Assembly (NCBI GenBank): GCA_006226265.1
Contig: SBHH01000087.1
Location: 1 to 18,187, forward strand
Length of the DNA: 18,187 nt
Direction of reading: 5' to 3'
Origin: Alphaproteobacteria bacterium
Lineage (GTDB): Bacteria > Pseudomonadota > Alphaproteobacteria > Sneathiellales > Sneathiellaceae
Every line of letters starts with the position of its first letter. The first letter of the stretch is position 1. A program made the position numbers and the translations under genes. A model generated the notes under the pieces. The model saw only the letters and a list, made by a program, of their open reading frames with translations, was not told the origin of the DNA and searched no databases. Below are positions 1 through 8,070 of this stretch, one piece after another.

Positions 1-1
1 C

Positions 2-238
2 TCGGAGGGGGAAGAGGCCGTGATCACCGGCGACAGCATGCATCATCCTTGCCAGATTGCCCATCCCGAATGGTCCAGCACTGCCGACAGCGATCAGGAC
101 CAGTCCCGTCGCACGCGGGAGGAATTTTTGAAGAAATACGGCAATTCCGGCACCCTCATCATCGGCACGCATTTCGCGACGCCGACGGCGGGGCATCTGA
201 AACAGGAAGAAAACGGCAGTTACTGGCTGAAGATCTGA
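2..238 (+). CDS. MBL-fold metallo-hydrolase, C-terminal part (5' truncated by window edge)
   Basis: The reading frame is open from the first bases of the window and ends at a TAA/TGA-type stop at 238, so only about the last 78 residues are present. The visible text contains GDSMHHPCQIAHPEW and, later, GTHFATPTAG. These match the last metal-binding segments of metallo-beta-lactamase-fold hydrolases of the type often annotated simply as MBL fold metallo-hydrolase: an aspartate and histidines after a strand, then a final histidine in a THF motif. The family uses one or two zinc or iron ions to hydrolyse thioester, lactone or phosphodiester bonds; the substrate here cannot be told. The GST gene starts 50 bp downstream on the same strand, so the two may be co-transcribed. 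An ATG at 38 and a GTG at 20 lie in frame but are internal to the domain and are not the true start. Confidence 0.8.
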   Translation, partial: SEGEEAVITGDSMHHPCQIAHPEWSSTADSDQDQSRRTREEFLKKYGNSGTLIIGTHFATPTAGHLKQEENGSYWLKI

Positions 239-288
239 ACGGGCCGAATGAAACCGGGCGCACCACCGAAACGACAGGAAAAAACGAA

Positions 289-921
289 ATGAAACTCTAT
301 GATTTCCCGATGGCGCCAAGCCCGCGCCGCGTCAATGTCTTCCTCGCGGAAAAAGGCATCGAGATCGAAAAAGTCGAGGTCGACCTCCGTCAGGCGGAGC
401 AGATGAGCGAGGCCTTCAAGCTGATCAATCCGCATTGCACCGTGCCGGTACTGGAGCTGGACGACGGGACCTATATTTCCTCGATCGATGCGATCAACCG
501 GTATCTTGAGGAAATCTATCCCGAGCCGCCACTGTTCGGCACCAATGCGAAGGAGCGCGCCCTTATCAACGACTGGTGCCATTATATCAATGTGAACGGC
601 TTCATGGCGGTGGCGGAGGCGCTTCGGAATTCCGCCTCCCGCATGAAGGACCGGGCAATCACGGGGCCGCATAATTTCGCGCAAATCCCGGAGCTTGCCG
701 CGCGCGGGCGCGAACGCGTCGGCTATTTCTTTGAAGACCTCAATGCGCAGCTTGCGAAAACGAAATATGTCGCGGGCGATGCCTATTCGGTCGCCGATGT
801 GGGGGCGATGGTCGTTGTCGATTTTGCGACCGGCATGGCGAAGATCGAGCTTCCCGAAAGCCTCACCAATCTCAAACGCTGGTACATGGAAGTTTCTGCC
901 CGGCCAAGCGCCTCGGCCTGA
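289..921 (+). CDS. Glutathione S-transferase family protein
   Basis: This is a 210-residue cytosolic GST, the usual length for the family. The N-terminal thioredoxin-like domain (about residues 1-80) shows MKLYDFPMAPSPRR and the cis-proline segment TVPVLELDDG (proline 53), followed by SSIDAI, where the family usually has an E/D-S pair that holds the glutathione gamma-glutamyl group. The all-helical C-terminal domain contains the N-capping-like stretch VAGDAYSVADV near residue 165. The frame is open upstream to about position 49, but the ATG at 289 gives the canonical N-terminus and has an AGGA-type ribosome site at about 275-278. It probably conjugates or reduces electrophiles with glutathione; the substrate is unknown. 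It may be in an operon with the MBL hydrolase upstream. It ends 21 bp before the convergent methyltransferase gene. Confidence 0.9.
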   Translation: MKLYDFPMAPSPRRVNVFLAEKGIEIEKVEVDLRQAEQMSEAFKLINPHCTVPVLELDDGTYISSIDAINRYLEEIYPEPPLFGTNAKERALINDWCHYINVNGFMAVAEALRNSASRMKDRAITGPHNFAQIPELAARGRERVGYFFEDLNAQLAKTKYVAGDAYSVADVGAMVVVDFATGMAKIELPESLTNLKRWYMEVSARPSASA

Positions 922-942
922 CAGCCAAAGGATTGAAAAGGG

Positions 943-1998
943 TCAGCCCCGGCGGCGGCGTCCGCCCCGGCGGCCCTTTCCACCCTCCGTATCGTCGCCT
1001 TTGGGCGCAGCGCCATGACCGTGGCCCGCGCCTTCCGGCAGGGCGATTTTCCAGACCGGGCCGAAGCGGGCCTCGATCGCCGCAAGATCGAGGGAAGGTT
1101 TCGGCTGATAGTCTTCCAGCGCCTTCGCCATGGCGGCAAGATGCGCATGGCTGGTACCACAGCAACCGCCAATGATGCGCGCGCCCGCATCGGCGGCAAG
1201 CCGCGCATAATCGGTCATCACTTCCAATGTGCCGCTATAGGTCAGCTCCCCGTCCTTAAATTCCGGAATGCCGCAGTTGGCTTTGGAGACAATGATGTCG
1301 CCCTCGCTTGCCGTTGATTTGAGGCCGAGCAGGGTATCCAGCATCTCGCCTGCGCCAACGCCGCAGTTTGCGCCCCAGCCAAGCGGACGGGGGGTCAGTT
1401 CGTGGCAATAATCGGTGAAGTCGCCGGGCTTGATGCCCATCATGGTGCGCCGGTTGGTATCGAACGACATGGTGCAGACATAGGGATGGCCCGTTTCGGC
1501 GGCGGCTTCGGCGGCGGCGCTCACTTCCTCGGTCGAGGACATGGTCTCGATCCAGAGGACATCCACGCCGCCCTCAATGAGGGCGTCGGCCTGCGCGCGA
1601 AAGGCGGCCTTCGCGGCCTCCGGCGTCAGTGATCCCATCGGTTCCATCAACTCGCCCGTTGGCCCCATGGAGCCTGCGACGACGACCGGGCGTGCCACCC
1701 GGTCGGCTTCCTCGCGGGCAATGCGCGCCGCCGCAACATTCAAGGCATGAACGTCGTTCTCCGCCTTGTGCAGCATCAGGCGATAGCGGTTGCCGCCAAA
1801 ACTGTTGGTGAGGATGATGTCGGAGCCTGCCTCGACAAAGCCGCGATGGAGCGCGTGGATTTTCTCGGGCGCATCGCGGTTCCAAAGTTCCGGCGCATCG
1901 CCCGATTGAAGTCCGGCGGCAAAAAGGTTCGTTCCCACCGCGCCATCGGCCAGCAGAAAGGGTTTCGCATTCAGAAGCTGTTGCAGTTTGTTCGTCAT
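943..1998 (-). CDS. bmt: Betaine--homocysteine S-methyltransferase
   Basis: This is a 351-residue homocysteine S-methyltransferase (TIM barrel) that transfers a methyl group from glycine betaine or a related methyl donor to homocysteine, giving methionine and dimethylglycine. The N-terminal motif LLADGAVGTNLF is typical. The zinc ligands are visible as Cys212 in WGANCG and the Cys279-Cys280 pair in GGCCGTSH. ETMSSTEE near residue 151 is another family block. The length and sequence look like the alphaproteobacterial betaine-specific branch rather than cobalamin-dependent MetH. The last 25 residues form a glycine- and arginine-rich basic tail (ending GRRGGRRRRG), outside the barrel. The ATG at 1998 is preceded by a GAGG ribosome site 8 nt away. 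It is the last gene of a minus-strand run after the aminotransferase and DUF4389 genes. The donor specificity is inferred from overall similarity. Confidence 0.88.
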   Translation of the reverse strand: MTNKLQQLLNAKPFLLADGAVGTNLFAAGLQSGDAPELWNRDAPEKIHALHRGFVEAGSDIILTNSFGGNRYRLMLHKAENDVHALNVAAARIAREEADRVARPVVVAGSMGPTGELMEPMGSLTPEAAKAAFRAQADALIEGGVDVLWIETMSSTEEVSAAAEAAAETGHPYVCTMSFDTNRRTMMGIKPGDFTDYCHELTPRPLGWGANCGVGAGEMLDTLLGLKSTASEGDIIVSKANCGIPEFKDGELTYSGTLEVMTDYARLAADAGARIIGGCCGTSHAHLAAMAKALEDYQPKPSLDLAAIEARFGPVWKIALPEGAGHGHGAAPKGDDTEGGKGRRGGRRRRG

Positions 1999-2086
1999 GG
2001 GGCGGGCCTCGTCTTCAGGTTCAATTCGGCCCTACATGACACAGCGGGCGCGGCGCGGCAATGCAAAAGCGATGGAAAGCCTCCGC

Positions 2087-2515
2087 TTACGCCGTTGACG
2101 CAGACCCGCCATCATCCTCGGGCTTTTTCGTCGGCCGACGGGTGCGCGGCTTTTTTGGCGTCGGATCCTCGGCGATGATGATTACTTCTTCCTTCTCCTC
2201 TTCCTGCGGAGGAGAGGCGGGTGGTGGGGTTTTCTGGTCTGGCCAGGGGCCGACCGGGAAGGGGCGTACATCGCTTTCAAAGGAGAGAAACGCGACAAGC
2301 TCCCGGTTGTAATCGGCAAGGCTGCCGCCGAAAAGCTGAAGCTGAGGGAATGGAGTGCCGGTAAAGAGCGTCTTTAAAAACTGCAGGACAGAGATGACCA
2401 GCAGGACCAGGCTCGCGACCCGATAGGCGATGCCATAGAGGATCAGGTAGACAAGCCGGATCCAGGTTGAACTGGATGTCACATGCTCTTTCACATCGGG
2501 GGTTTCGTCACTCAT
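2087..2515 (-). CDS. DUF4389 domain-containing small membrane protein
   Basis: This 142-residue protein has a hydrophobic segment at about residues 20-48 (one long or two short membrane helices), then the block LKTLFTGTPFPQLQLFGGSL and a later PFPVGPWP. These match the DUF4389 family, whose function is unknown. Beyond residue 93 the protein turns into a proline-rich, then acidic (QEEEKEE), then basic (KKPRTRRPTKK) tail of about 50 residues that is probably disordered and cytoplasmic. The open frame extends up to 2629, but the ATG at 2515 has a near-perfect AAGGAGG ribosome site at 2524-2530, 8 nt upstream, so I take that start. It sits between the aminotransferase and the methyltransferase, all on the minus strand, with gaps of about 110 and 90 bp. 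Nothing in the sequence ties it to their chemistry. Confidence 0.85.
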   Translation of the reverse strand: MSDETPDVKEHVTSSSTWIRLVYLILYGIAYRVASLVLLVISVLQFLKTLFTGTPFPQLQLFGGSLADYNRELVAFLSFESDVRPFPVGPWPDQKTPPPASPPQEEEKEEVIIIAEDPTPKKPRTRRPTKKPEDDGGSASTA

Positions 2516-2628
2516 TGCCTGCGCCTCCTTATATCTTGCCCATCGGGGGCAGGGGGATACCCCGCCCGTCCCCAATGTTAGATATACCTTGTATGTCCGG
2601 CATTCAAGGGAGGCGCCGGAAGGGGGCA

Positions 2629-3819
2629 TCAGGCTTTGAGGCGCCCCGCGATCAACTCAATCGCGGCCTCGACCCCGCCCTTGCCATGGGGAATGCCAAG
2701 GGCCTTGAAGGCCGTCTCCATCACGCCGAGGGTGCCGAGCAGCATCGGCGCATTGATATGGCCCATATGGGCGATGCGGATGGCCTTGCCCGACAGCGCG
2801 GAAATCCCGACACCGATGATGGCGCCGCATTGTTCCTCGCAAAAGGCATGAAAGGCGGGCAGAACGCTTTCATCATGGACGCGGACGGTGGTCACGGAAT
2901 TGGCCCGCTCTGCCTCTTTTTCGATGTTGAACTCGAAAATGCCGCCCTCGGCCCATCGGGTGACGGCGGCGCGGGTCGCATCGGCCAGAATCTGGTGGCG
3001 GGTGACGATTGCGTCGAGGCCTTCCGCCTTGATCAGTTCGAACGCCTTTTCAAGACCATAGAGCAGATGCACGGGGGGCGTGCCGGAATATTTCTGGTAA
3101 TGCTCTGATCCGAGGCGCGCGGTCCAGTCCCAATAGGCGGTCCGGAGGTTAGCGGCTTCATGCCGTGCCATGGCCTTCTTGCTGGCGATGGTGAAGCTCA
3201 AACCCGGGGACATCATCAGGCCCTTCTGGCAGGCGGCGACCGTGACATCGACGCCCCAGTCGTCCATCCGGTAGGGCATGGTGCCGAGGGAGGCAATGGT
3301 ATCCACCATCAGGAGGGCATCATGCCCCGCATTGTCGATGGCGCGGCGGATTGCCGGAATATCGTTTTGCACGCTGGTCGCGGTATCGATCTGCACGACC
3401 AACACGGCCTTGATATCCCCGCTTGTGTCGGCGCGAAGCCGTTCCTCGACCTTCGCCGGATCAACGGCAGCGCGCCAGCTTCCCGGCAGCACCTCGACAT
3501 CGACGCCCAAGGTGGCGCCGCTCTGGCCCCAGCCGACCGCGAAGGACCCGCTTTCAAGCACCAGAACTTTGTCATCGCGGCAAAGAACATTGCTGATCGC
3601 CGCTTCCCAGGCGCCATGGCCGTTGGCGATAAAGATGAAGGGCGTGCCGGTTTTCGTGCCTGCGATTAATTTCAGATCGCGCATCAGGCCATCGGTGATG
3701 GTCACCAGATCGCCCTGGCGGATATCGATCGCGGGGCGCTGCATGGCGGCAAGGACGGCGTCGGGGACAGTGGTCGGGCCAGGAATGCTCAGGAATTGGC
3801 GGCCGTTTTTTACGCTCAT
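2629..3819 (-). CDS. Class V PLP-dependent aminotransferase, alanine/serine--glyoxylate aminotransferase family
   Basis: This is a 396-residue fold-type I PLP enzyme of the AGXT/SGAT group. The N-terminal SIPGPTTVP, the aspartate of MVDTIASLG (Asp173, pyridine nitrogen) and ACQKGLMMSPG (Lys199, Schiff-base lysine, after Gln198) are the signature blocks. The C-terminal GVGISALSGKAIRIAHMGHIN closes the family pattern. Members move the amino group of serine, alanine or aspartate to glyoxylate. Two blocks depart from well-known members: the usual HNETATGV-like segment reads QIDTATSV here (about 143-150), and the usual SGTGAWE-like loop reads ANGHGAWE (65-72). The substrate is therefore uncertain. 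The ATG at 3819 gives the canonical N-terminus. It is the first gene of the minus-strand run that ends with betaine-homocysteine methyltransferase, which would suit glycine/serine/glyoxylate metabolism, by inference only. Confidence 0.87.
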   Translation of the reverse strand: MSVKNGRQFLSIPGPTTVPDAVLAAMQRPAIDIRQGDLVTITDGLMRDLKLIAGTKTGTPFIFIANGHGAWEAAISNVLCRDDKVLVLESGSFAVGWGQSGATLGVDVEVLPGSWRAAVDPAKVEERLRADTSGDIKAVLVVQIDTATSVQNDIPAIRRAIDNAGHDALLMVDTIASLGTMPYRMDDWGVDVTVAACQKGLMMSPGLSFTIASKKAMARHEAANLRTAYWDWTARLGSEHYQKYSGTPPVHLLYGLEKAFELIKAEGLDAIVTRHQILADATRAAVTRWAEGGIFEFNIEKEAERANSVTTVRVHDESVLPAFHAFCEEQCGAIIGVGISALSGKAIRIAHMGHINAPMLLGTLGVMETAFKALGIPHGKGGVEAAIELIAGRLKA

Positions 3820-3906
3820 GGATGGATGTTCCCTGGATGGAAGATAGTCAAGGAAGGATTGAGTTTAGTTTTATTTCTGCTGACTGCAATGCGAAAGCGG
3901 CAGGAA

Positions 3907-5163
3907 TTATTCGTCGTCATCGGTCTTTTCCTTGCTGAGCGAGACCTGCACGGTGCTATAAAGCTGCTTGCTGGAGGTGCCGAGGCTGCCAAGCGGCAAA
4001 AAGTCTGCCTTCTGGCGACCGGACGGACGCTGGATAATCCGGAGGATTGTGAACAGTGTGAGAAGGGCAGAACAGGTGGTGATGTAATAGAACAGCCCGT
4101 TCGGGCCGACAATACCCATCACTTGCGAGGCGAGAATTGGTCCGAGGCTTGCGCCGCTGCCATAGGCGAGCAACAGCCCGGCGGAAACCTGCACCAGCCG
4201 GTCCTGATCGGCGAGGTCGTTCACCTGGGCCGCTGACATTGGATAAACCGTATAGCAGAAACCGCCATAGACCATGCAGACAAGGATCAGGGTCGTAATA
4301 TGCGACTTGTCCGCCGCCCAGACGATGGCAAGGCTGCAGATGCCGGTCGCGATGGCTGCGAAAATGAGGATTGTGCGGCGGTCGAAATGATCCGACAGCC
4401 GGCCTACGGGAAACTGCAGCAGCATGCCGCCGATTAGGATGCTCGCCATGAAGGTCGAAATCTGGCTTAAGCTAAGGCCGATGGAGGCGCCAAAAATCGG
4501 TCCCATGGAATTGAGCGCGGAATTGGTAAGCCCGGCAATGAGGGTGCCGAGCACGCCAACCGGGGAAATGCCGATAAGGCTTCGAAATTTCATTCGCTCC
4601 GGCACCGAGGGTTTGGGCGCCGTTGCGCGGGTCAGCAAAATCGGCACCAGCGCGATCGAGAAGATGATCGAGGCGATGGAGAAAAGCTGGAAACTGGCCG
4701 GGTTGGCGACGGTGATCATGAACTGGCCGCAACCGGCACCCAGATAGTTCGTCGTCATGTAAAGCGACAGCACTTGCCCGCGATTGGCATTGGTTGAGCG
4801 TTCATTGATCCAGCTTTCGACGATCATCACCATGCCCGCCATGCAGAAACCGGCGATGGCGCGAAGGCAGAACCAGGTGACGGGGTGGATGATCAGCACA
4901 TGGGCAAGGACGGCGACCGACATGACCGAGGCGAAAGCCGCGAAGGATCGAATATGGCCTGCGCTTGCCACCACCCGGACGGCATAAAGCGCGCCGAGGA
5001 GCATGCCGATGAAGAAGCCCGCCATGATAACACCGGTGATCTCGGTCGAGAAACCTTCCAGCTTGCTGCGAAGGCCGAGCAGGGTGCCGAACATCGCATT
5101 GGCGACCATCAGGAGGCCATAGCTCAACAGGAGCGAGAAAACGGATTTGATGGCGGTCCACAT
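3907..5163 (-). CDS. MFS transporter, YcaD-like family
   Basis: This 418-residue protein has about twelve hydrophobic segments. The block ESWINERSTNANRGQVLSLY at residues 116-135, between helices 4 and 5, is characteristic of YcaD-type MFS permeases, as is YPMSAAQVNDLAD in the second half. GRLSDHFDRR is the motif-A-like loop. The C-terminus is a cytoplasmic tail of about 40 residues ending acidic (EKTDDDE). An open frame continues upstream to 5394, but that part is an out-of-frame shadow of the next transporter. The ATG at 5163 lies 2 nt after the TGA of the upstream gene (order TGA-TC-ATG), which points to translational coupling. The substrate is unknown; YcaD homologues are putative and poorly characterised. 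It ends 87 bp before the aminotransferase start. Confidence 0.85.
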   Translation of the reverse strand: MWTAIKSVFSLLLSYGLLMVANAMFGTLLGLRSKLEGFSTEITGVIMAGFFIGMLLGALYAVRVVASAGHIRSFAAFASVMSVAVLAHVLIIHPVTWFCLRAIAGFCMAGMVMIVESWINERSTNANRGQVLSLYMTTNYLGAGCGQFMITVANPASFQLFSIASIIFSIALVPILLTRATAPKPSVPERMKFRSLIGISPVGVLGTLIAGLTNSALNSMGPIFGASIGLSLSQISTFMASILIGGMLLQFPVGRLSDHFDRRTILIFAAIATGICSLAIVWAADKSHITTLILVCMVYGGFCYTVYPMSAAQVNDLADQDRLVQVSAGLLLAYGSGASLGPILASQVMGIVGPNGLFYYITTCSALLTLFTILRIIQRPSGRQKADFLPLGSLGTSSKQLYSTVQVSLSKEKTDDDE

Positions 5164-5165
5164 GA

Positions 5166-6392
5166 TCAGGCGTGCTGCTGTTCGGGACCGGTGCGCCGCA
5201 ACGTCCAGAACATGCAGAGAAGCGAGATCGCACCGAGCACAGCGAAAGCGGCGACGAGCGGCAGGACCGTGCCGTTGAACATCTGCGCAATCAGGGTGCC
5301 GAGCCCCATCGAGACGAAGGTGGTGATCGAGCCGACAACCGCCGCCGCGACCCCGGCGATATGACCGAGCGGCTCCATCGCCATGGCGTTGCAATTGCCG
5401 AACAGAATGCCGAGGCAGAAGAAGGAAATCATCAGATAGCCAACCATGACGGGAAGCGGCGGCGGTCCGTCAAGCGCCAGGGTGTAAACAAGGAACCCTG
5501 CCGAAAGGACGGTCAGGGTAGTAAGCGCATAATAGGCCAGCCGTCGCATGCCAAGTCGCATGACCAGCCGGGCATTGACGAAGGAAGCCATGCCAATGGC
5601 AATCGCCAGAAGTCCGAAATAGACGGCGAACAGGTCGCCAACCCCGTAAATATCCTGAAAGATCTGCTGCGACATCGTCAGATATCCCAAAAAGGCGCTG
5701 AATACGAAGCCGCCCACCATGGTGAAGCCGAAGGCGATCCGGTTCATGAAAACCTCCCGGATGGCGCGCGCCGTCCGCCCAAGCGACAGTTTCGTGCGTT
5801 TCTCCGGTACAAGCGTTTCCTCATGCCGGAGTGCGAACCATATCAGCGCCGCGAGGCCGAGGCCAAATAAAACGGCAAAAATCATGTGCCAGTTGCCGAT
5901 AAAGAGGATCGACTGGCCGAGCGCGGGCGCAAGGATCGGCACAAGAATGAAAACCGTCATGACGAGGGAGACGAAGCGCGCCATCGCCCGTCCTTCATAC
6001 TGATCGCGGATGAGGGCGAGGGTGACGATGCGCGGGCCTGCGACGCCTAAACCTTGTAGGAAACGGCCAAACAGCATCATCTCGAAATTCACGGCGAAGA
6101 TGGAGGTCAGGCAGCCGATAAGAAACAGGCCAAAGCCGAAATAGATGGCGGGTTTGCGGCCCGTGCTGTCGGACACTGGCCCATAGAGCATCTGTCCGAT
6201 GGCCATACCGAAAAACAGGAACGTGACGATATATTGCCGTTCGTTCGCGCCTCCGGCCTTCAAATCTCCCGCAATATCGGCGAGTGCTGGCAGCATGACA
6301 TCAATCGAAAGCGCGACCATCGAAATCATCAGAGCGAGCAGGCTGACCTGTTCTACAAATCCGAGTTTTGCGGAATAACGAGGGGCGGACAA
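5166..6392 (-). CDS. Bcr/CflA-type drug-resistance MFS transporter
   Basis: From the preferred start this is a 408-residue, twelve-helix MFS protein. ALSIDVMLPALADI in helix 1 and GPVSDSTGRKP in the loop 2-3 (motif A) are the signature of the Bcr/CflA multidrug efflux subfamily. QGLGVAGPRIVTLALIRD matches the family helix 4-5 segment. The frame is open further upstream, with ATG at 6470 and GTG at 6491, but neither has a convincing ribosome site and the extra 26-33 residues are unlike the family N-terminus. The TTG at 6392 has GGAG at 6399-6402, 6 nt away, and yields the expected short lead before helix 1, so I choose it. It is probably a proton-driven exporter of small toxic molecules in the inner membrane. 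It is coupled to the YcaD-like gene downstream. Confidence 0.87.
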   Translation of the reverse strand: MSAPRYSAKLGFVEQVSLLALMISMVALSIDVMLPALADIAGDLKAGGANERQYIVTFLFFGMAIGQMLYGPVSDSTGRKPAIYFGFGLFLIGCLTSIFAVNFEMMLFGRFLQGLGVAGPRIVTLALIRDQYEGRAMARFVSLVMTVFILVPILAPALGQSILFIGNWHMIFAVLFGLGLAALIWFALRHEETLVPEKRTKLSLGRTARAIREVFMNRIAFGFTMVGGFVFSAFLGYLTMSQQIFQDIYGVGDLFAVYFGLLAIAIGMASFVNARLVMRLGMRRLAYYALTTLTVLSAGFLVYTLALDGPPPLPVMVGYLMISFFCLGILFGNCNAMAMEPLGHIAGVAAAVVGSITTFVSMGLGTLIAQMFNGTVLPLVAAFAVLGAISLLCMFWTLRRTGPEQQHA

Positions 6393-6398
6393 GTTTCG

Positions 6399-6402
6399 CT
6401 CC
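6399..6402 (-). promoter_or_regulatory. Ribosome binding site that supports a TTG start for the Bcr/CflA transporter
   Basis: On the minus strand the text GGAGCGAAACTTG places GGAG six bases before a TTG codon at 6392. The two upstream candidates (ATG at 6470, GTG at 6491) lack a comparable purine-rich element. Starting at TTG gives the length and N-terminus usual for the family. Start choice is inference. Confidence 0.5.
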
Positions 6403-6679
6403 GTTTGTGACAGATAAAATGGCTTTAAGGCCTCGGCGAACCGAACGGGGAGCGCAATCGAGTCCGCCATCCGGATCGGGAATTGCCCCACTATAAAGAA
6501 AAAATTGCCGCGGGAAACAGATTGTTTTTGCTCAAACAGATTTTTGATTCCGGCAGGGAATACGCAAACTCTGCGGCCCCGATCTTTTCACATTTGCTTG
6601 GCGCGCGGACTGGGGTAAGCTGGACGGCGGGAGATATAAAGGCAAGTCAGCATAACAAGAATAAAGGGGGAGGCCTTTT

Positions 6680-8044
6680 ATGACTTCGTCGATTGATACG
6701 CCGTTAAGCGGGCTTGATGCACGCTTGGCCCGGTTGCCGTTTTTCTACGGCTGGGCGGTTGTGGCCATTGTCTTTATCACCATGGGGATCGGCGTCAACG
6801 TGCGGACCTCCTTCTCGCTGCTGTTCCCGGCGATCCTGAAGGAATATGGCTGGGACCGCGCGACAACAGCAGCGGCCTTCTCCGTCGGCTTCTCGGTTGC
6901 CGCGATCCTCTCTCCGGTGCTGGGCAGATTGCTGCAGACGGTTGCGCCGCGCTTTCTGCTCTCGCTCTCCGCGATCACGGTGAGCCTTGGTTTCATCCTT
7001 TCGACTTACGCGACGATGCCCTGGCATTTCTACCTCACCCTTGGCGTCCTGATGGTTGGAACCGGCATTACGCTTACCTATGTCGGGCAGTCGATGTTCC
7101 TGCCGAACTGGTTTCATCGCCGCCGGGGACTTGCGGTCGGGCTTGCCTTTTCCGGCGTCGGGATCGGCTCGATCATCCTGATGCCGCTCATCCAGGACAC
7201 GATTACGGATCAGGGCTGGCGCAGCGCCTGCTGGCTGATGGCGGGACTGTTACTGATTGTTGTTTTGCCGCTCAACTTCTTTTTGCAGCGAAAGGAGCCC
7301 GCCGATATTGGGCTTTACCCCGATGGCGATGCGGCGCCCGACAAGGTGCAGACGGCGGCGCAGATGGCGGCCGCCGACCCGGTTGTCGATGCCGTCTGGA
7401 CCAGTACCGACTGGACCCTGAAGAAGGCGATGAAAACCGCCCCTTTCTGGTGGCTGTCGCTTGCCTGCTCGACGGCGCTTTATATCTGGTACGCGGTGCA
7501 GGTGCATCAGACCAAATATCTGATCGAGATCGGCTTTTCCGATATTGCCGCGGCTTCCGCCCTGGGTCTTGTCGGCTTTGCCGGTGTGATCGGACAGATT
7601 TATCTGGGCGGCCTGTCCGACAGGATCGGCCGGGAATGGGTCTGGACCATTTCTAGTTTCGGCTTTCTCTTAAGCTGTATCCTGCTTCTGGTGATGGAAT
7701 ATATTCCGAGCACCTTGATGATGTATGCCATGGTGATCCTTCAGGGCGGGTTCGGCTATGGACTGGCCACCGTTTTTGGCGCCATGCCGGCCGATCTTTA
7801 TCAGGGGCGGGGCTATCCGGTGATTTTCGGCGTCGTTAGTACCATGGCGCTGGTTGGCGGCGCGGTCGGCCCCTGGATTACCGGTCTTCTCTACGATGCG
7901 AACGGGAATTACCATGCCGCCTTCTATCTGCTGATCGCCCTTTCGCTCCTCTCGATCCTGTCGGTCTGGATGGCGGCGCCCCGAAAGCGCCGCCTCGTTG
8001 CGGGTCAGGCAAGGAAGCGTGCGCTTCGGGCGCAGACAATGTGA
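6680..8044 (+). CDS. MFS transporter, monocarboxylate / oxalate-formate antiporter-like family
   Basis: This 454-residue protein has about twelve membrane helices. [15 protein letters not shown] at the N-terminus and [21 protein letters not shown] (residues 141-161) between helices 4 and 5 are the hallmarks of the MCT/OFA-like MFS group, which carries small carboxylates. GGLSDRIGR after helix 7 is the second motif-A loop. A central hydrophilic loop of about 45 residues (near 215-260) separates the two six-helix halves. The start has a strong GGGGGAGG ribosome site about 8 nt upstream. It is the first gene of a plus-strand run and is divergent from the Bcr/CflA gene. The SDR gene follows within 26 bp, so the transporter probably takes up the substrate, or exports the product, of that oxidoreductase; this is inference. 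Confidence 0.87.
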   Translation: MTSSIDTPLSGLDARLARLPFFYGWAVVAIVFITMGIGVNVRTSFSLLFPAILKEYGWDRATTAAAFSVGFSVAAILSPVLGRLLQTVAPRFLLSLSAITVSLGFILSTYATMPWHFYLTLGVLMVGTGITLTYVGQSMFLPNWFHRRRGLAVGLAFSGVGIGSIILMPLIQDTITDQGWRSACWLMAGLLLIVVLPLNFFLQRKEPADIGLYPDGDAAPDKVQTAAQMAAADPVVDAVWTSTDWTLKKAMKTAPFWWLSLACSTALYIWYAVQVHQTKYLIEIGFSDIAAASALGLVGFAGVIGQIYLGGLSDRIGREWVWTISSFGFLLSCILLLVMEYIPSTLMMYAMVILQGGFGYGLATVFGAMPADLYQGRGYPVIFGVVSTMALVGGAVGPWITGLLYDANGNYHAAFYLLIALSLLSILSVWMAAPRKRRLVAGQARKRALRAQTM

Positions 8045-8070
8045 AATCTGAGACAAAAACGGAAAGAAGA

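Noticed and set aside
49..288. Long N-terminal extension of the GST reading frame
   Set aside because: It overlaps the MBL hydrolase coding frame and has no family similarity; the ATG at 289 gives the canonical GST N-terminus.
1999..2086. SAM/SAH riboswitch before the betaine-homocysteine methyltransferase
   Set aside because: The 88-bp gap is too short and shows no recognisable riboswitch core; I see only a GAGG ribosome site.
5164..5394. Upstream extension of the YcaD-like transporter frame
   Set aside because: The extra 77 residues are arginine-rich shadow translation of the Bcr/CflA gene in another frame.
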